Source: CAVUXJ01 sp963814975
GTDB taxonomy: Bacteria > Acidobacteriota > Vicinamibacteria > Vicinamibacterales > CAVVIG01
Direction of reading: 5' to 3'
Assembly (NCBI GenBank): GCA_963814975.1
Contig: CAWFFB010000030.1
Coordinates: 1 to 64,000 of the forward strand
Length of the DNA: 64,000 nt
Below the pieces are notes generated by a model. It was given only the letters and a program-made list of their open reading frames with translations. It was not told where the DNA came from and ran no database searches. A program made the position numbers and the translations under genes. Of the stretch, positions 35,784 to 44,786 are shown in pieces (the stretch's first letter is position 1; every line of letters starts with the position of its first letter).

Positions 35784-37385
35784 TTACACCGCCAATTCCT
35801 CTCCGTGCGGTTCGGTGATGACTTCCCTCGGCTGAGCCACTGTGACCGTGACGAAATGAGCGCAAGCCGCGAAGATCACCGCGACCGTGAGATAGCTGAT
35901 GGCGACGGCCGGACTCTCGCCGATGCCGATGCGCTCGCCGTGCATGAATCCGAAGAATGTCATGACCGCGCCTGCGAGCGCGAAGGCCGAGGCCTTCATG
36001 AAGTCGCGCTCGATGATGAACACGCCGACGGCGCCGAGGATCAGGCCGCTGAGGATGGAACCGCCGCCGAGCACGTGCAGGCCGTCATAGAGCACGCCCT
36101 CGTTCCTCATCCTGCCGACGAGTTCGGCCAGTTGTTGGGCGTTGAGGGTCGGGACGGCCGTCCCCGCGGCCGTGAGGGCGCCATTGATCAAGGTAATCGC
36201 CCATGCGGCCAGGTGGGGGACGAGCGCGAGCACCACGGCCGGTGCATGCCGCTTCGGTGTCTCTTGAAACGCCTGCGAGCCGATCAGCATACCGATGTAC
36301 AGGAGAATCGGCAGGATCGCCACGCTCGGAATCAGCGCCAGCATCAGCGAGATCGTGCCGAACCAGCAGAGGACGATCACCATGATCCCGGCCCCGGCGG
36401 AGTAGCCAATCCGCCCGCCCATCGCTTTCCAGCCCGGATGGCCGATGTAGACGGCGTTGATGAACGGATTTCCCATCAGGCAGCCGATCAGGCTGACGAC
36501 CCCGTCGGCCGTCAGCACCCGGGTCGTCGGGAAGCTGTCGCCGGCGACCGCGGCACTCTCGACGTTGTCGATCGCTTCGACGAGATCGTAGATGCCGAAG
36601 GGAATCGCCGTCACGAGAATCACACCGAGGAACTCGAACCCCGAGAACACGTGTCCGACAGCCGGCAACGGCACGTGGAATCCAAAGTCGGTCAGGGACG
36701 CTGCCAGTCCTTGAAGCGTCAGGCCGCCGTAGTTGAGCCCAGCCGCTGTGGATGCCCAGGCAACGACGGTGCCCACCGCGATGGCCACGAGGCCGGCGGG
36801 AACGCCCCGGTAGTTCACCCCTCCGAACCAGCCCAGCAGGATGATCGCGAAGCAGGTCAGGCCAATCACCGGGGTGAGAAACATCTCCAGGGCCGGACGC
36901 ATGGAGATGAACGTCAACGCCACGCCGGCCAGCGTGCCGAGCAGCGCGGCCCGTGGCGTGACCTTCCGGATGACCGGGCCGACGAACCCGCCAATCATCA
37001 GCACGAAGCTCTGAACGAAGACCCACGTCAGGCCGGCTTCCCACGCCTTGATGGGATCCCCGGTCTGCAGCCCGATCGGCAGCATGATCACGAACGTCAC
37101 GATGAACATGTGCGGCACGCTGATGCCCGACGGCAGCGCGCAGACGTCGGTCCGTCCGGTGCGCTGCGCGAGCCGGTAGGCCAGCCACGCGTAGTACATC
37201 GTCGAGAGACACAGCATCAGGCCCGTGGCCGGCAGGATGCGTCCGAAGACGATGGCGTCCGGCATCTTCAGGACGAAGCGCAGCAGCGCTGTCAGCGTGA
37301 GCAGGTTGACGAGAATGTTGGTGCCGAAGCCGAAGAACGCGTTCCAGTCGCCGGTGACCCACAGTTTCGGTCTCATCGTCGTCAT
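35784..37385 (-). CDS. NCS2-family permease (purine/uracil/urate-type)
   Basis: A 533-aa inner-membrane transporter with ~12-14 hydrophobic helices, e.g. FGFGTNILVNLLTLTALLRFVL, LLGTLAGVALTFISM, CFAIILLGWFGGVNY and AGAGIMVIVLCWFGTISLMLAL. The conserved central segment VESAAVAGDSFPTTRVLTADG(VVSLIG) is typical of AzgA-like NCS2 permeases. Start chosen at ATG 37385, where GGAAGGG lies 8 bp upstream and the ATG overlaps the stop of the hydrolase gene (ATGA). Context suggests uptake of urate, triuret, biuret or a related ureide rather than a base for salvage. Confidence 0.85.
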   Translation of the reverse strand: MTTMRPKLWVTGDWNAFFGFGTNILVNLLTLTALLRFVLKMPDAIVFGRILPATGLMLCLSTMYYAWLAYRLAQRTGRTDVCALPSGISVPHMFIVTFVIMLPIGLQTGDPIKAWEAGLTWVFVQSFVLMIGGFVGPVIRKVTPRAALLGTLAGVALTFISMRPALEMFLTPVIGLTCFAIILLGWFGGVNYRGVPAGLVAIAVGTVVAWASTAAGLNYGGLTLQGLAASLTDFGFHVPLPAVGHVFSGFEFLGVILVTAIPFGIYDLVEAIDNVESAAVAGDSFPTTRVLTADGVVSLIGCLMGNPFINAVYIGHPGWKAMGGRIGYSAGAGIMVIVLCWFGTISLMLALIPSVAILPILLYIGMLIGSQAFQETPKRHAPAVVLALVPHLAAWAITLINGALTAAGTAVPTLNAQQLAELVGRMRNEGVLYDGLHVLGGGSILSGLILGAVGVFIIERDFMKASAFALAGAVMTFFGFMHGERIGIGESPAVAISYLTVAVIFAACAHFVTVTVAQPREVITEPHGEELAV

Positions 37386-38056
37386 CGTGTTGTCCCTTCC
37401 AGTGCAGCAAGAATCTTGTTGGAGTGCGACACCCACCCGAAGATCCCGCCCTGTGCGGCAATCATCTTCAGCCCCATCAGCTGGAACTCAGGGAAGTAGG
37501 AGCCCACGCAATCCTCCGGCACGAGGCAGTCGTATCCACGGTCGTTGGCCTCGCGCACGGTCGTGTTCACACACACCTCGGTGGTCACGCCGGTGACGAT
37601 GAGCTGCGTCACGCCGCGATTCTGGAGGATGGCGTGCAGATCCGTGGCGAAGAACGCCCCTTTGCCCGGTTTGTCGATCACCGGTTCTCCCGGCCGCGGG
37701 TAGAGCTCGGGCACGATGTCGTGTCCCGCCTCGCCGCGGACCAGGATCCTGCCCATCGGGCCTGCATCCCCAATGGTGGTCGGGCTGCGCCCGCGCACCT
37801 TCTTGGCCGGCGGCAGATCGCTCAGGTCGGGACGGTGGCCCTCACGCGTGTGCATGACCGGCAGCCTGCGCGCCCGCCAGGCGGCCAGCAGGATGCGGTT
37901 CGGGTCGATCGTCCGGCGCAGTTGCGAGACGTCGTTGCCGAGCATCTCGCCGAAGCCGCCGGGTTCAAGGAAATCGCGCTGCATGTCGATGATGAGCAGA
38001 GCGCAACGCTCCGTCTCGAGCTCGAAGGGATACGGTTCCGCCTCAACGGCGGTCAT
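37382..38056 (-). CDS. Isochorismatase-like hydrolase, candidate triuret or ureide hydrolase
   Basis: A 224-aa cysteine hydrolase paralogous to the gene just upstream. The catalytic triad is visible: Asp24 (LIIDMQRDF), Lys129 (VIDKPGKGAFFATDL) and Cys162 (TGVTTEVCVNTTVREANDRGYD). HTREGHRPDLSDLPPAKK and MIAAQGGIFG are shared with its neighbour. In known bacteria triuret hydrolase and biuret hydrolase are related members of this family, so this could carry out triuret to biuret. That function is inference from pairing, not from a diagnostic residue. It overlaps the flanking genes by 4 bp each (ATGA). Confidence 0.75.
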   Translation of the reverse strand: MTAVEAEPYPFELETERCALLIIDMQRDFLEPGGFGEMLGNDVSQLRRTIDPNRILLAAWRARRLPVMHTREGHRPDLSDLPPAKKVRGRSPTTIGDAGPMGRILVRGEAGHDIVPELYPRPGEPVIDKPGKGAFFATDLHAILQNRGVTQLIVTGVTTEVCVNTTVREANDRGYDCLVPEDCVGSYFPEFQLMGLKMIAAQGGIFGWVSHSNKILAALEGTTR

Positions 38057-38772
38057 GAGACGGCCCTGATGAACGCGTTCGAGTCGGCGACGGCGCCGAA
38101 TACACCACCCTGCATCGTGATCATCTTGAGCGCCGCTTGATGGTTGCCCTCGTCGGTGGCCCCGGTGCAATCCGAGAGGAGCAGGCACTCGTACCCGCGG
38201 TCGTTGGCGTCGCGCATCGTCGTGTGCACGCAGACGTCGGTCGTGATTCCCGTGAGCGCGATATTCCGAATGCCCTTGCCACGAAGCAGCAGGTCCAGAT
38301 CCGTGGCGTAGAAGGATCCCTTGCCAGGCTTGTCGATGACTGATTCGCCGGGGAGCGGCGCGAGCTCGGGGATGAGCTCCCAGCCGCGCTCCCCACGGAC
38401 CAGAATCCTTCCGCACGGTCCTGGATCACCGATGCCCGCCCCGATCCGCCGGCTTCGCCACTGCTTGTTCGCTGGCAGATCGCTCAGATCGGCCCGATGC
38501 CCCTCCCGGGTATGCATGACGTGGTAGCCGGCGGCGCGCGCGACATCGAGTACCCGCCGAATCGGCGCAATGGGCGCGCGGGTGAGCGAGAGGTCGTAAC
38601 CCATCGCGTCCACGTAGCCGCCCTTGCCGCAAAAGTCGGTCTGCATGTCGATCACGAGCACGACCGTATTCTCCGGGCGGAGATCGCCGTCGTATGGCCA
38701 GCGGTATGGATCCGCGTCGACGTAAGTTCCCATCGGTTGGGTGTGTGAGAGCCGTGCCCGCGCCAGTGACAT
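38053..38772 (-). CDS. biuH: Biuret hydrolase (isochorismatase-like family)
   Basis: Hydrolyses biuret to allophanate and ammonia. Counting from the ATG at 38733, the triad is Asp29 (VLVIDMQTDF), Lys135 (VIDKPGKGSFYATDL) and Cys168 (LTGITTDVCVHTTMRDANDRG). The spacing (106 and 33 residues) equals that of Asp36/Lys142/Cys175 in the Rhizobium leguminosarum enzyme as I remember it, and the Gln in KMITMQGG matches its Gln215. Family signatures DADPYRWPYDG, GKGGYVDAMGYDLSL and RRIGAGIGDPGPCGRIL are nearly identical to what I recall for BiuH. An upstream ATG (38772) is also possible. First gene of the operon running down to 34972. Confidence 0.9.
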   Translation of the reverse strand: MSLARARLSHTQPMGTYVDADPYRWPYDGDLRPENTVVLVIDMQTDFCGKGGYVDAMGYDLSLTRAPIAPIRRVLDVARAAGYHVMHTREGHRADLSDLPANKQWRSRRIGAGIGDPGPCGRILVRGERGWELIPELAPLPGESVIDKPGKGSFYATDLDLLLRGKGIRNIALTGITTDVCVHTTMRDANDRGYECLLLSDCTGATDEGNHQAALKMITMQGGVFGAVADSNAFIRAVS

Positions 38773-39330
38773 GAACTCTAGACCTCGTCGTGCGACGCGA
38801 TCTGGGGACAGGCGGGCGACGTGGCACGAGCGGCAAGATCCATGAGCGCGAACCCCAGACACGTGAACGAGCCGGATGCATGAGCCACGGCACCTCCAGG
38901 ACTTGGCAGCGAGAACACTCTGGACGCTTGGTGCGAGGCGATTTGCCGTGACGAAAGAGCAAGGGATGTTCCAGCAGAGCGGCGCCCGCGCGCGAGTAGT
39001 CAGCTGCTTGCGAACGTGCGACTTACGGTTCCTCGGTCGCGTGTCGCTGGCGTGGGCGCGACGGACGTTTCTGTCGGACGCACCGAGAAGCGCCACAAAT
39101 TCGTGGCCACCTGCTCGACGCCGGACTTCCCGGCGGCCGCCCGTGTGCAGACTGCGGCAGTGTGAAAGGCGCTCTGGCGAAGGCGCGCGGTCTCACGCCT
39201 CCAGTGAGCGCAGGACAGCGGCAATGACCGCAGCTGACCGATACGACACACGTGTCGCCGTGCACGAAAGAGAAACGACAGATTTGTCGGGCTGCTGCCG
39301 GTTCCAGGGGTTCTTCAGCGTCGCAGTCTG
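38773..39330. other. Intergenic region, 558 bp
   Basis: No supported gene on either strand. It should contain the promoter of the minus-strand biuret operon and the 3' flank of the receptor gene. I see no clear promoter, riboswitch-like fold or repeat. Confidence 0.4.
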
Positions 39331-42198
39331 CTAGAAGCTCACGAGGGCGGCAACGTGGAGGCGTCGCGGCGGAGCGAAGCCGCTGCCGGTGGCGAAGAAC
39401 GGGTTCGGCTGGAGATATGGGGCGAAGTACGGCGGCGTCGATACCGTTCGCAGGTCCAGATACTGCTGCGCGTCGGTCGATAGCTGGGTCTGGTTGTTGA
39501 ACACGTTCAGCAGACGCGCTTCGAACGAGACGTTGGCCCGTCCGCTGAGCGGCAGACGATACGCGCCCATCACGTCGAGGTTCGTCCACGTCGGGTTGCG
39601 GTGGCTGCCTGCCGGCTCCAGATAGTTCAGCACCGCGCCTGCCCAATCGCGGCCCCGCGCCGCCCACGGCGCCCCGCTTTGTACGCGCAGGTAGCCCGAC
39701 ACGGTCACTCTGCTGGTCGCCGCGTACGAGGTGAACACTTTGAAGACGTGCGGCCGATCCTCGAACAGAGGACCAAAACGGTTGGGATCCTCGACGTTTG
39801 TGCCCGGAGCCATCCTGGATGAACGACGAGGTGTTGAAGACGGGCAGCGACGAATAGTCGAGATCGAAATTACCTTCGAACCGGCTCCACGTGTAGCTGA
39901 TGTCGCTCATCCAGCCGCCGGCAGAGCCGGCGGCGGACATCCATCGTGACGGCGCGGTAGGTGCGACTGGCTCCGCTGATTGGCACGCCGCGAACCGAAC
40001 GCACGGCAGGTTCGCGGCGACGTACGGTCCGCTGTTGGGCGCGGTGCCGTTCAGGCGTGACGGCACGTCCTCGATGAAGTTGTGCATGCCACGCGACATG
40101 AAGAACACGTCCAGGCTGTAAGCCCCGGCGAATGGCGTCGCATACCCGACCAGGATCTCGTCCGTGTAGATCGGCTTGATAGCGGGGTCGATCATCTTTC
40201 CTGTCGTCGAGGCGAGCGGACCGCTCGACAGGACGTTGCCGCTCAGGTCGAAGACGGTCTGGGTCTGGAAAATACGGCTTGGCGCGAGACTCCGGCCGCT
40301 CGATTTCTGATCCATGTTGTAGTAGCGGCCCCAGTGCGCATACGCCTTGTCGCCTGTTCCGTCCCGGACCTGATAGCTGACACCCAGGCGCGGCTGGATT
40401 TCGTCGCCGTAACCGAACCGCAGGAAGTTGCACGTATCGCCCTTCGACTCGTACACCGCCGCGCCGCCCTTCAGCGGGATCGTCAGCCGGGCAGCCGCCG
40501 CTGCCCTCGACGTTCTGCGAAAAGTCGTCGCGATTCAGCAGGACGCCCACGTTCAGCGATGTCCGCCTCGCGATCGTCACGTCGTCCTGAACGAAGATCG
40601 AATACGTGCGCCCCTGCCCGAGTTGAGGGGGCTGCGGCGTGAAGTAGCGGGTGCGCAACGCCGGCACACCGCTCAGACTGATGTTGGTGATCGTGCCCCA
40701 GCCGTTCGCAAGCCGGTTGAACGTCTCTTCTCCGAACTCGTAGCCGGCGCCCGCCTTCAGCGCATGGCTGCTGCGGCCGATGTCGAGAAACTGACTGATG
40801 GTGCCGCGCACTTCGTGGCGCCGATAGTTTTGGATGTCGCCGTGAACTGGTTGGCTCCCACCGTCAGGTTCGCCTGGTTGGGATCGGTGTACTGGCCCAT
40901 CGCCGGCAGGTTGTCCGGGTTGAAAGTCGGCAGGTACCCGAGGTCGGTGACCGGGATATCTTCGTTGTTCTCCTTCATATACAGGTACCGCACGTTGGCC
41001 GAGCGGTTCGCGGCCATGAAATTCGCCCATTCGGCGGTGGCGATCCGGCTGCCGTTGTCGGTCTTCGTCGCGACACTGGGCGCGGACTCCGAGTTGATCC
41101 CGGCGTTGTCGTTGTGGCTGGGACGGTGTCGGTAGCTGGCGGTCAGCTGATGGCCCGGCGTCGGAGTCGCCGTGAGCTTGCCGTAGAACTCCGTCGCCCG
41201 TGCGCTACTTCGTCCGGCAACGGTGTGGACACCTTGTTCACGCGATCCCATTTCGTTTGACGAAAGTAGCGGGCCGATCCGTAGAAGAACATGCGATTCC
41301 TGACGACCGGGCCGCCGAGACCGACGGCTGGTCCCATCTCGGTCGTCAGCAACGGGTCGCGGAACGTCCCGGGTCTGACGCCGGCGTCGAGCAGTTCGTC
41401 CGGAAGCCTGTAGGCGCTCACGAGATCCTCTGGCAGCCAGTCGATGCGTCCGAAGCCTGAAAAACGATTCGATCCGCTGCGGCTGACCGCGTTCGTCACG
41501 GTACCGCTCGTGCGGCCGAACTCGGCGCTGATTCCCGCGCGCTTCAGATTGACTTCGGCGATGTCGAGCTCGTTCACCTCGGTGGTCAGGTATCCGAACC
41601 CTGGGTTGGTGATGTTCGCGCCGTCGATCAGATACGTGTTGTCCTGCCGGCTGCCGCCAGCCGCGGGACCGAGCGTGCTTCGATTGTCGGCGACGCCCGG
41701 GATCAGCTGGAACAGCCCGCGATACGTCCGCTCGAGCGGAAGGCTGTTGACGGTGTCGGCATTGAAGTTGAAGCTGACCTCGGTCGAGCGAACATCCACG
41801 ATCGGGCGCGCGGCCGTCACGGTCACCTCTTCGGTGAGCGCCAGACCGAGGACGACGTCGACCTGCGTGTCCCTCCCGACTTCGACGATCGCGGCTCGTC
41901 TCGCGCGTCCGATACCGGCCTTGTCGATTTCAATCGCGTACTCGCCCGGGAGCAGGTACTCGAACTGGTACATGCCGTTTGCACCAGTCAGCACGTCGCG
42001 GCCGATGGGATACTGGGGGCCGGAGATCCTCACCGTCGCGTCGGCTACCGGCTGTCCCGCCTGATCGAACACGGCACCCGAAACCGTGCCGGTGTCCGCC
42101 GCTGCTGCGGGGACAGAAACGGCCGCCAGCAACAGGAACGCGATGACGAGCAGCCTCGTTGAACAGACCGATGACGTGTCCGCGCAGCGACGCTGCAT
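39331..42198 (-). CDS. Oar-type TonB-dependent receptor (frame broken)
   Basis: A ~955-aa outer-membrane receptor. Signal peptide (RLLVIAFLLLAAVSVPAAAAD), then an N-terminal carboxypeptidase-regulatory beta-sandwich (GTVSGAVFDQAGQPVADATVRI ... NGMYQFEYLLPGEYAIEI), a plug (EEVTVTAARPIVDVRSTEVS, SLPLERTYRGLFQLIPGV, DNTYLIDGANITNPGFG) and a long barrel ending in RRLHVAALVSF with terminal Phe. Frame changes near 41200, 40840, 40490 and 39810 split it. Family known for large-substrate uptake or adhesion, abundant in Acidobacteriota and Myxococcota. Substrate unknown; the nitrogen operon downstream is separated by 558 bp, so a link is weak. Confidence 0.85.
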
Positions 42199-42388
42199 GG
42201 AGCGGATCGTAACACGTGCGATCCGGCACAAAGGCAGCCGGCCCGCCGTCACCGAATCGTTTGCAGACCGAGGTGGCTTGTCGCTATTGACGTTGTGCCG
42301 CGCACGAGTGGGGTTCCCCCGACGATTGCGCCCCGGCGTGAACGTCTGGCTCACTTCGAACTCTTGCAGTCAGCCGCCGGGGCACGCG

Positions 42389-44582
42389 TCAAGGCCCTCC
42401 CAATTCCGCACCCTGCCGTGTTGCCCCGGCGATCGCCAGGAGCGTAGGGGAGGAGCTCGAACGGAGGAGATTCGCGAAGATTTCCTCGCGCTTCTGGATC
42501 AAGCGGCTGCCGCGCCGATACACGAGGAACGGCCAGAGGCGCTGGCGGATGGTCGAGGGCAAGACACCCTCGAGATATTCGAGTGCCGTTCCTCGAAGCT
42601 GCCTGTCGTCGGAGTGCAGGCTCCGAAACGCGATCTGGAGCGGTTCACGGGGCAGCACCAGCGACAGCAGCGTGAACACATGGGCGAGGCTCTGGCCCGC
42701 CCGATCCCGCACGAACTCATCCAGCGGGGATTCGCCGGCGACGCCCGTCGAGCAGGCGCCGGCTTTCCCAGACCGGCCGGCCGACGGCCACTTCCCGGAG
42801 CACCACCTCCTCGACCCGCTGCTGTCGATGCGGATCCGCGGGTTTCTCTCGAGGATGGCGGCCAGCGACCTGCCGGACTGGAAGCGGACATCGAAACGGG
42901 GGTCGTCGAGGGCGAGCATCAGGCCGTCGGCCGCGCGCTGGGAGACGCCCACCGAGAACACCCGCGCCAGCCGGCGCCGGACGGCATAGTCCTGATTCGG
43001 ATCGAGCAGCGCGTCGAGCAGCTCGCCGACCCGCTCTTCGGCGACCTTTCGCAACGCGAACATCGCGTGGTCGGCGACGGGATCCACTGCCAGCAACGGG
43101 ATGGCGTGCGCGATCAGGCCGTGGCCCAGCCCCTCGGGCCTCGAGAGCACGTTGATGATCCGGTCGCGGTTGCCCGATCGCAGCGCCAGGATGTCTTGGA
43201 TCATCCCGTCCACGGCCAGCACGCTGACCGTGTCCGTTTTCGCACGGTCGTGGCGGCGTTCATGCCCCTGCCGGATGCTGAGCAACACTTCCGCCGTCGC
43301 GCCGTCGTTCGTGTCGGACAGATTGATGCCGCCAGCCTGGTTGACGAGGCTGCGCTCGAGGGTGCGGACGTACCAGCGGTTCAAGTGGCTCGCGGCGACA
43401 ATCGCGCCGACGGAGCCGCCATGGCCGCGGCAAGGATCGCGGACGACTGCGCGAGAGGCACGAAGGCGATCGCGAGGCGCACGAGTCCGCCGCCGACGGC
43501 ATCGCCCAGACGATCGAACGCCACGTCGATGAGGGACTTCGCCGCCCGCTTCTCCGCGGCCGGAATCGGCGTGTAAAAGAGCTCGTATCCGGTGCGGAAC
43601 CAGGAGCCTCGGAAGATCGACTCGCCGCCTCGCGCGACCACCAGGCTGCCGAATCCCGGCGCGACGAGGCCCCCGACGCTGCCCGCGAGCAGGGCGATCG
43701 AAGGCGTGCTCGTCGTCAGCGCCAGCCCGAACCGCTCCAGGGCCGGCCGGCTGCCGAGTGTCTGGAGAAGGAAGGCGAGAGGCTGGTGGCGGCGTAATAC
43801 AGGGCAAAAAAGCGGAGCAGGCCGTCGCCGGGGCCGAACGTTTCGACCGCTTTGGCCTTGAACAGGTAGTCGAGGAGCGCCGCGCTCGTGGTGCCGAGCA
43901 GGACGAGGGCCATCAGATGGCGCAGATGCGGGGCCTCGGCAATAACCCGGAGGCCGGACCGAAGGGGCAGCGTCGGCGCGTTGGCGGAACGCGTACTGCA
44001 CCGGTGACCTTGCCAGCCGTCCCGACGCTCACCGCGAGGATCCGAACCAGCCATGCCGTGAAAAACTGAGAGATGGCCAGGAACAGCAGCATGGACGGGG
44101 CCCCGAGCAGCGCCGCCACGCGCTCGGCAGGCCAGCGCGCCCAGCAGCCCGCCCAGCGTGCCGGCGCCGGCAATCTGACCGAAACGCCGTTTCGCCGTGC
44201 GCGGGTCGAAGCGCTCGCTGGCGATCAGCCAGAACCCCGACGCGAGCAGGGGGCCGGCGCCCGAGATGTGCAGGTAGACGATGACGGCCGTGGCCGATGG
44301 AGCCTGGGACCTGAAGAGCCATTCGGACAGGAACAGCACGCCGCTCGCGACAAAGGAGGCCGGAACCAGCAGCGCCGGGGCGATTGTCCCGCCCCAGCGC
44401 GCGTGCACTGCCACGAGCAGGATGGAGCACACCGACGTCGCGATGAGCATCGCCGGCAGCGCGGTGAAGTCCAGCGAGGTCAGAAACAGCGCGTCGCGAG
44501 TGGCCTTGCCGCCGACGAACTGGGCGGTCACCGCGGCCGCGCAGAGCATCGCCGTCGTCATCGAGCGCGAGGTGCTGGTCAT
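42389..44582 (-). CDS. NTT/MFS-like transporter with C-terminal HEAT-like region (frame broken)
   Basis: A ~730-aa membrane protein related to the ADP/ATP-translocase (NTT) branch of MFS as seen in free-living Acidobacteriota. The N-terminal part has helices AMLCAAAVTAQFVGGKATRDALFLTSLDF, PAMLIATSVCSILLVAVHA and LIASERFDPRTAKRRFGQIAGAGTLGGLLGALA, then FGLALTTSTPSIALLAGSVGGLVAPGFG and FRTGYELFYTPIPAAEKRAAKSLIDVAFDRLGDAVG, the last being very typical of the family. The C-terminal ~300 residues are helical repeats (VRRRLARVFSVG, DDPRFDVRFQSGRSLAAIL, LHSDDRQLRGTALEYLEGVLP). At least five frame changes occur between 42740 and 44130. Start ATG 44582 is uncertain. Confidence 0.75.
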
Positions 44583-44786
44583 CGTCGGGTGCACCGCTTT
44601 CCTGGGGGTCGGCCGCTGACCCGGCCTGCTCGGTTCTTGTAACGCGTCAAGCAGGGCCGGAACCCCGCAAAAACAGAGCGGGCATTGTGCCGGCCGGGCG
44701 TTCGAGCGCCGGCCCTCGAGTCCCCCGAAAGGAAGGAGGCCTGGAGTACGCCCGACTCCGTAGTATTCTCGTTAGTACGAATCTCG

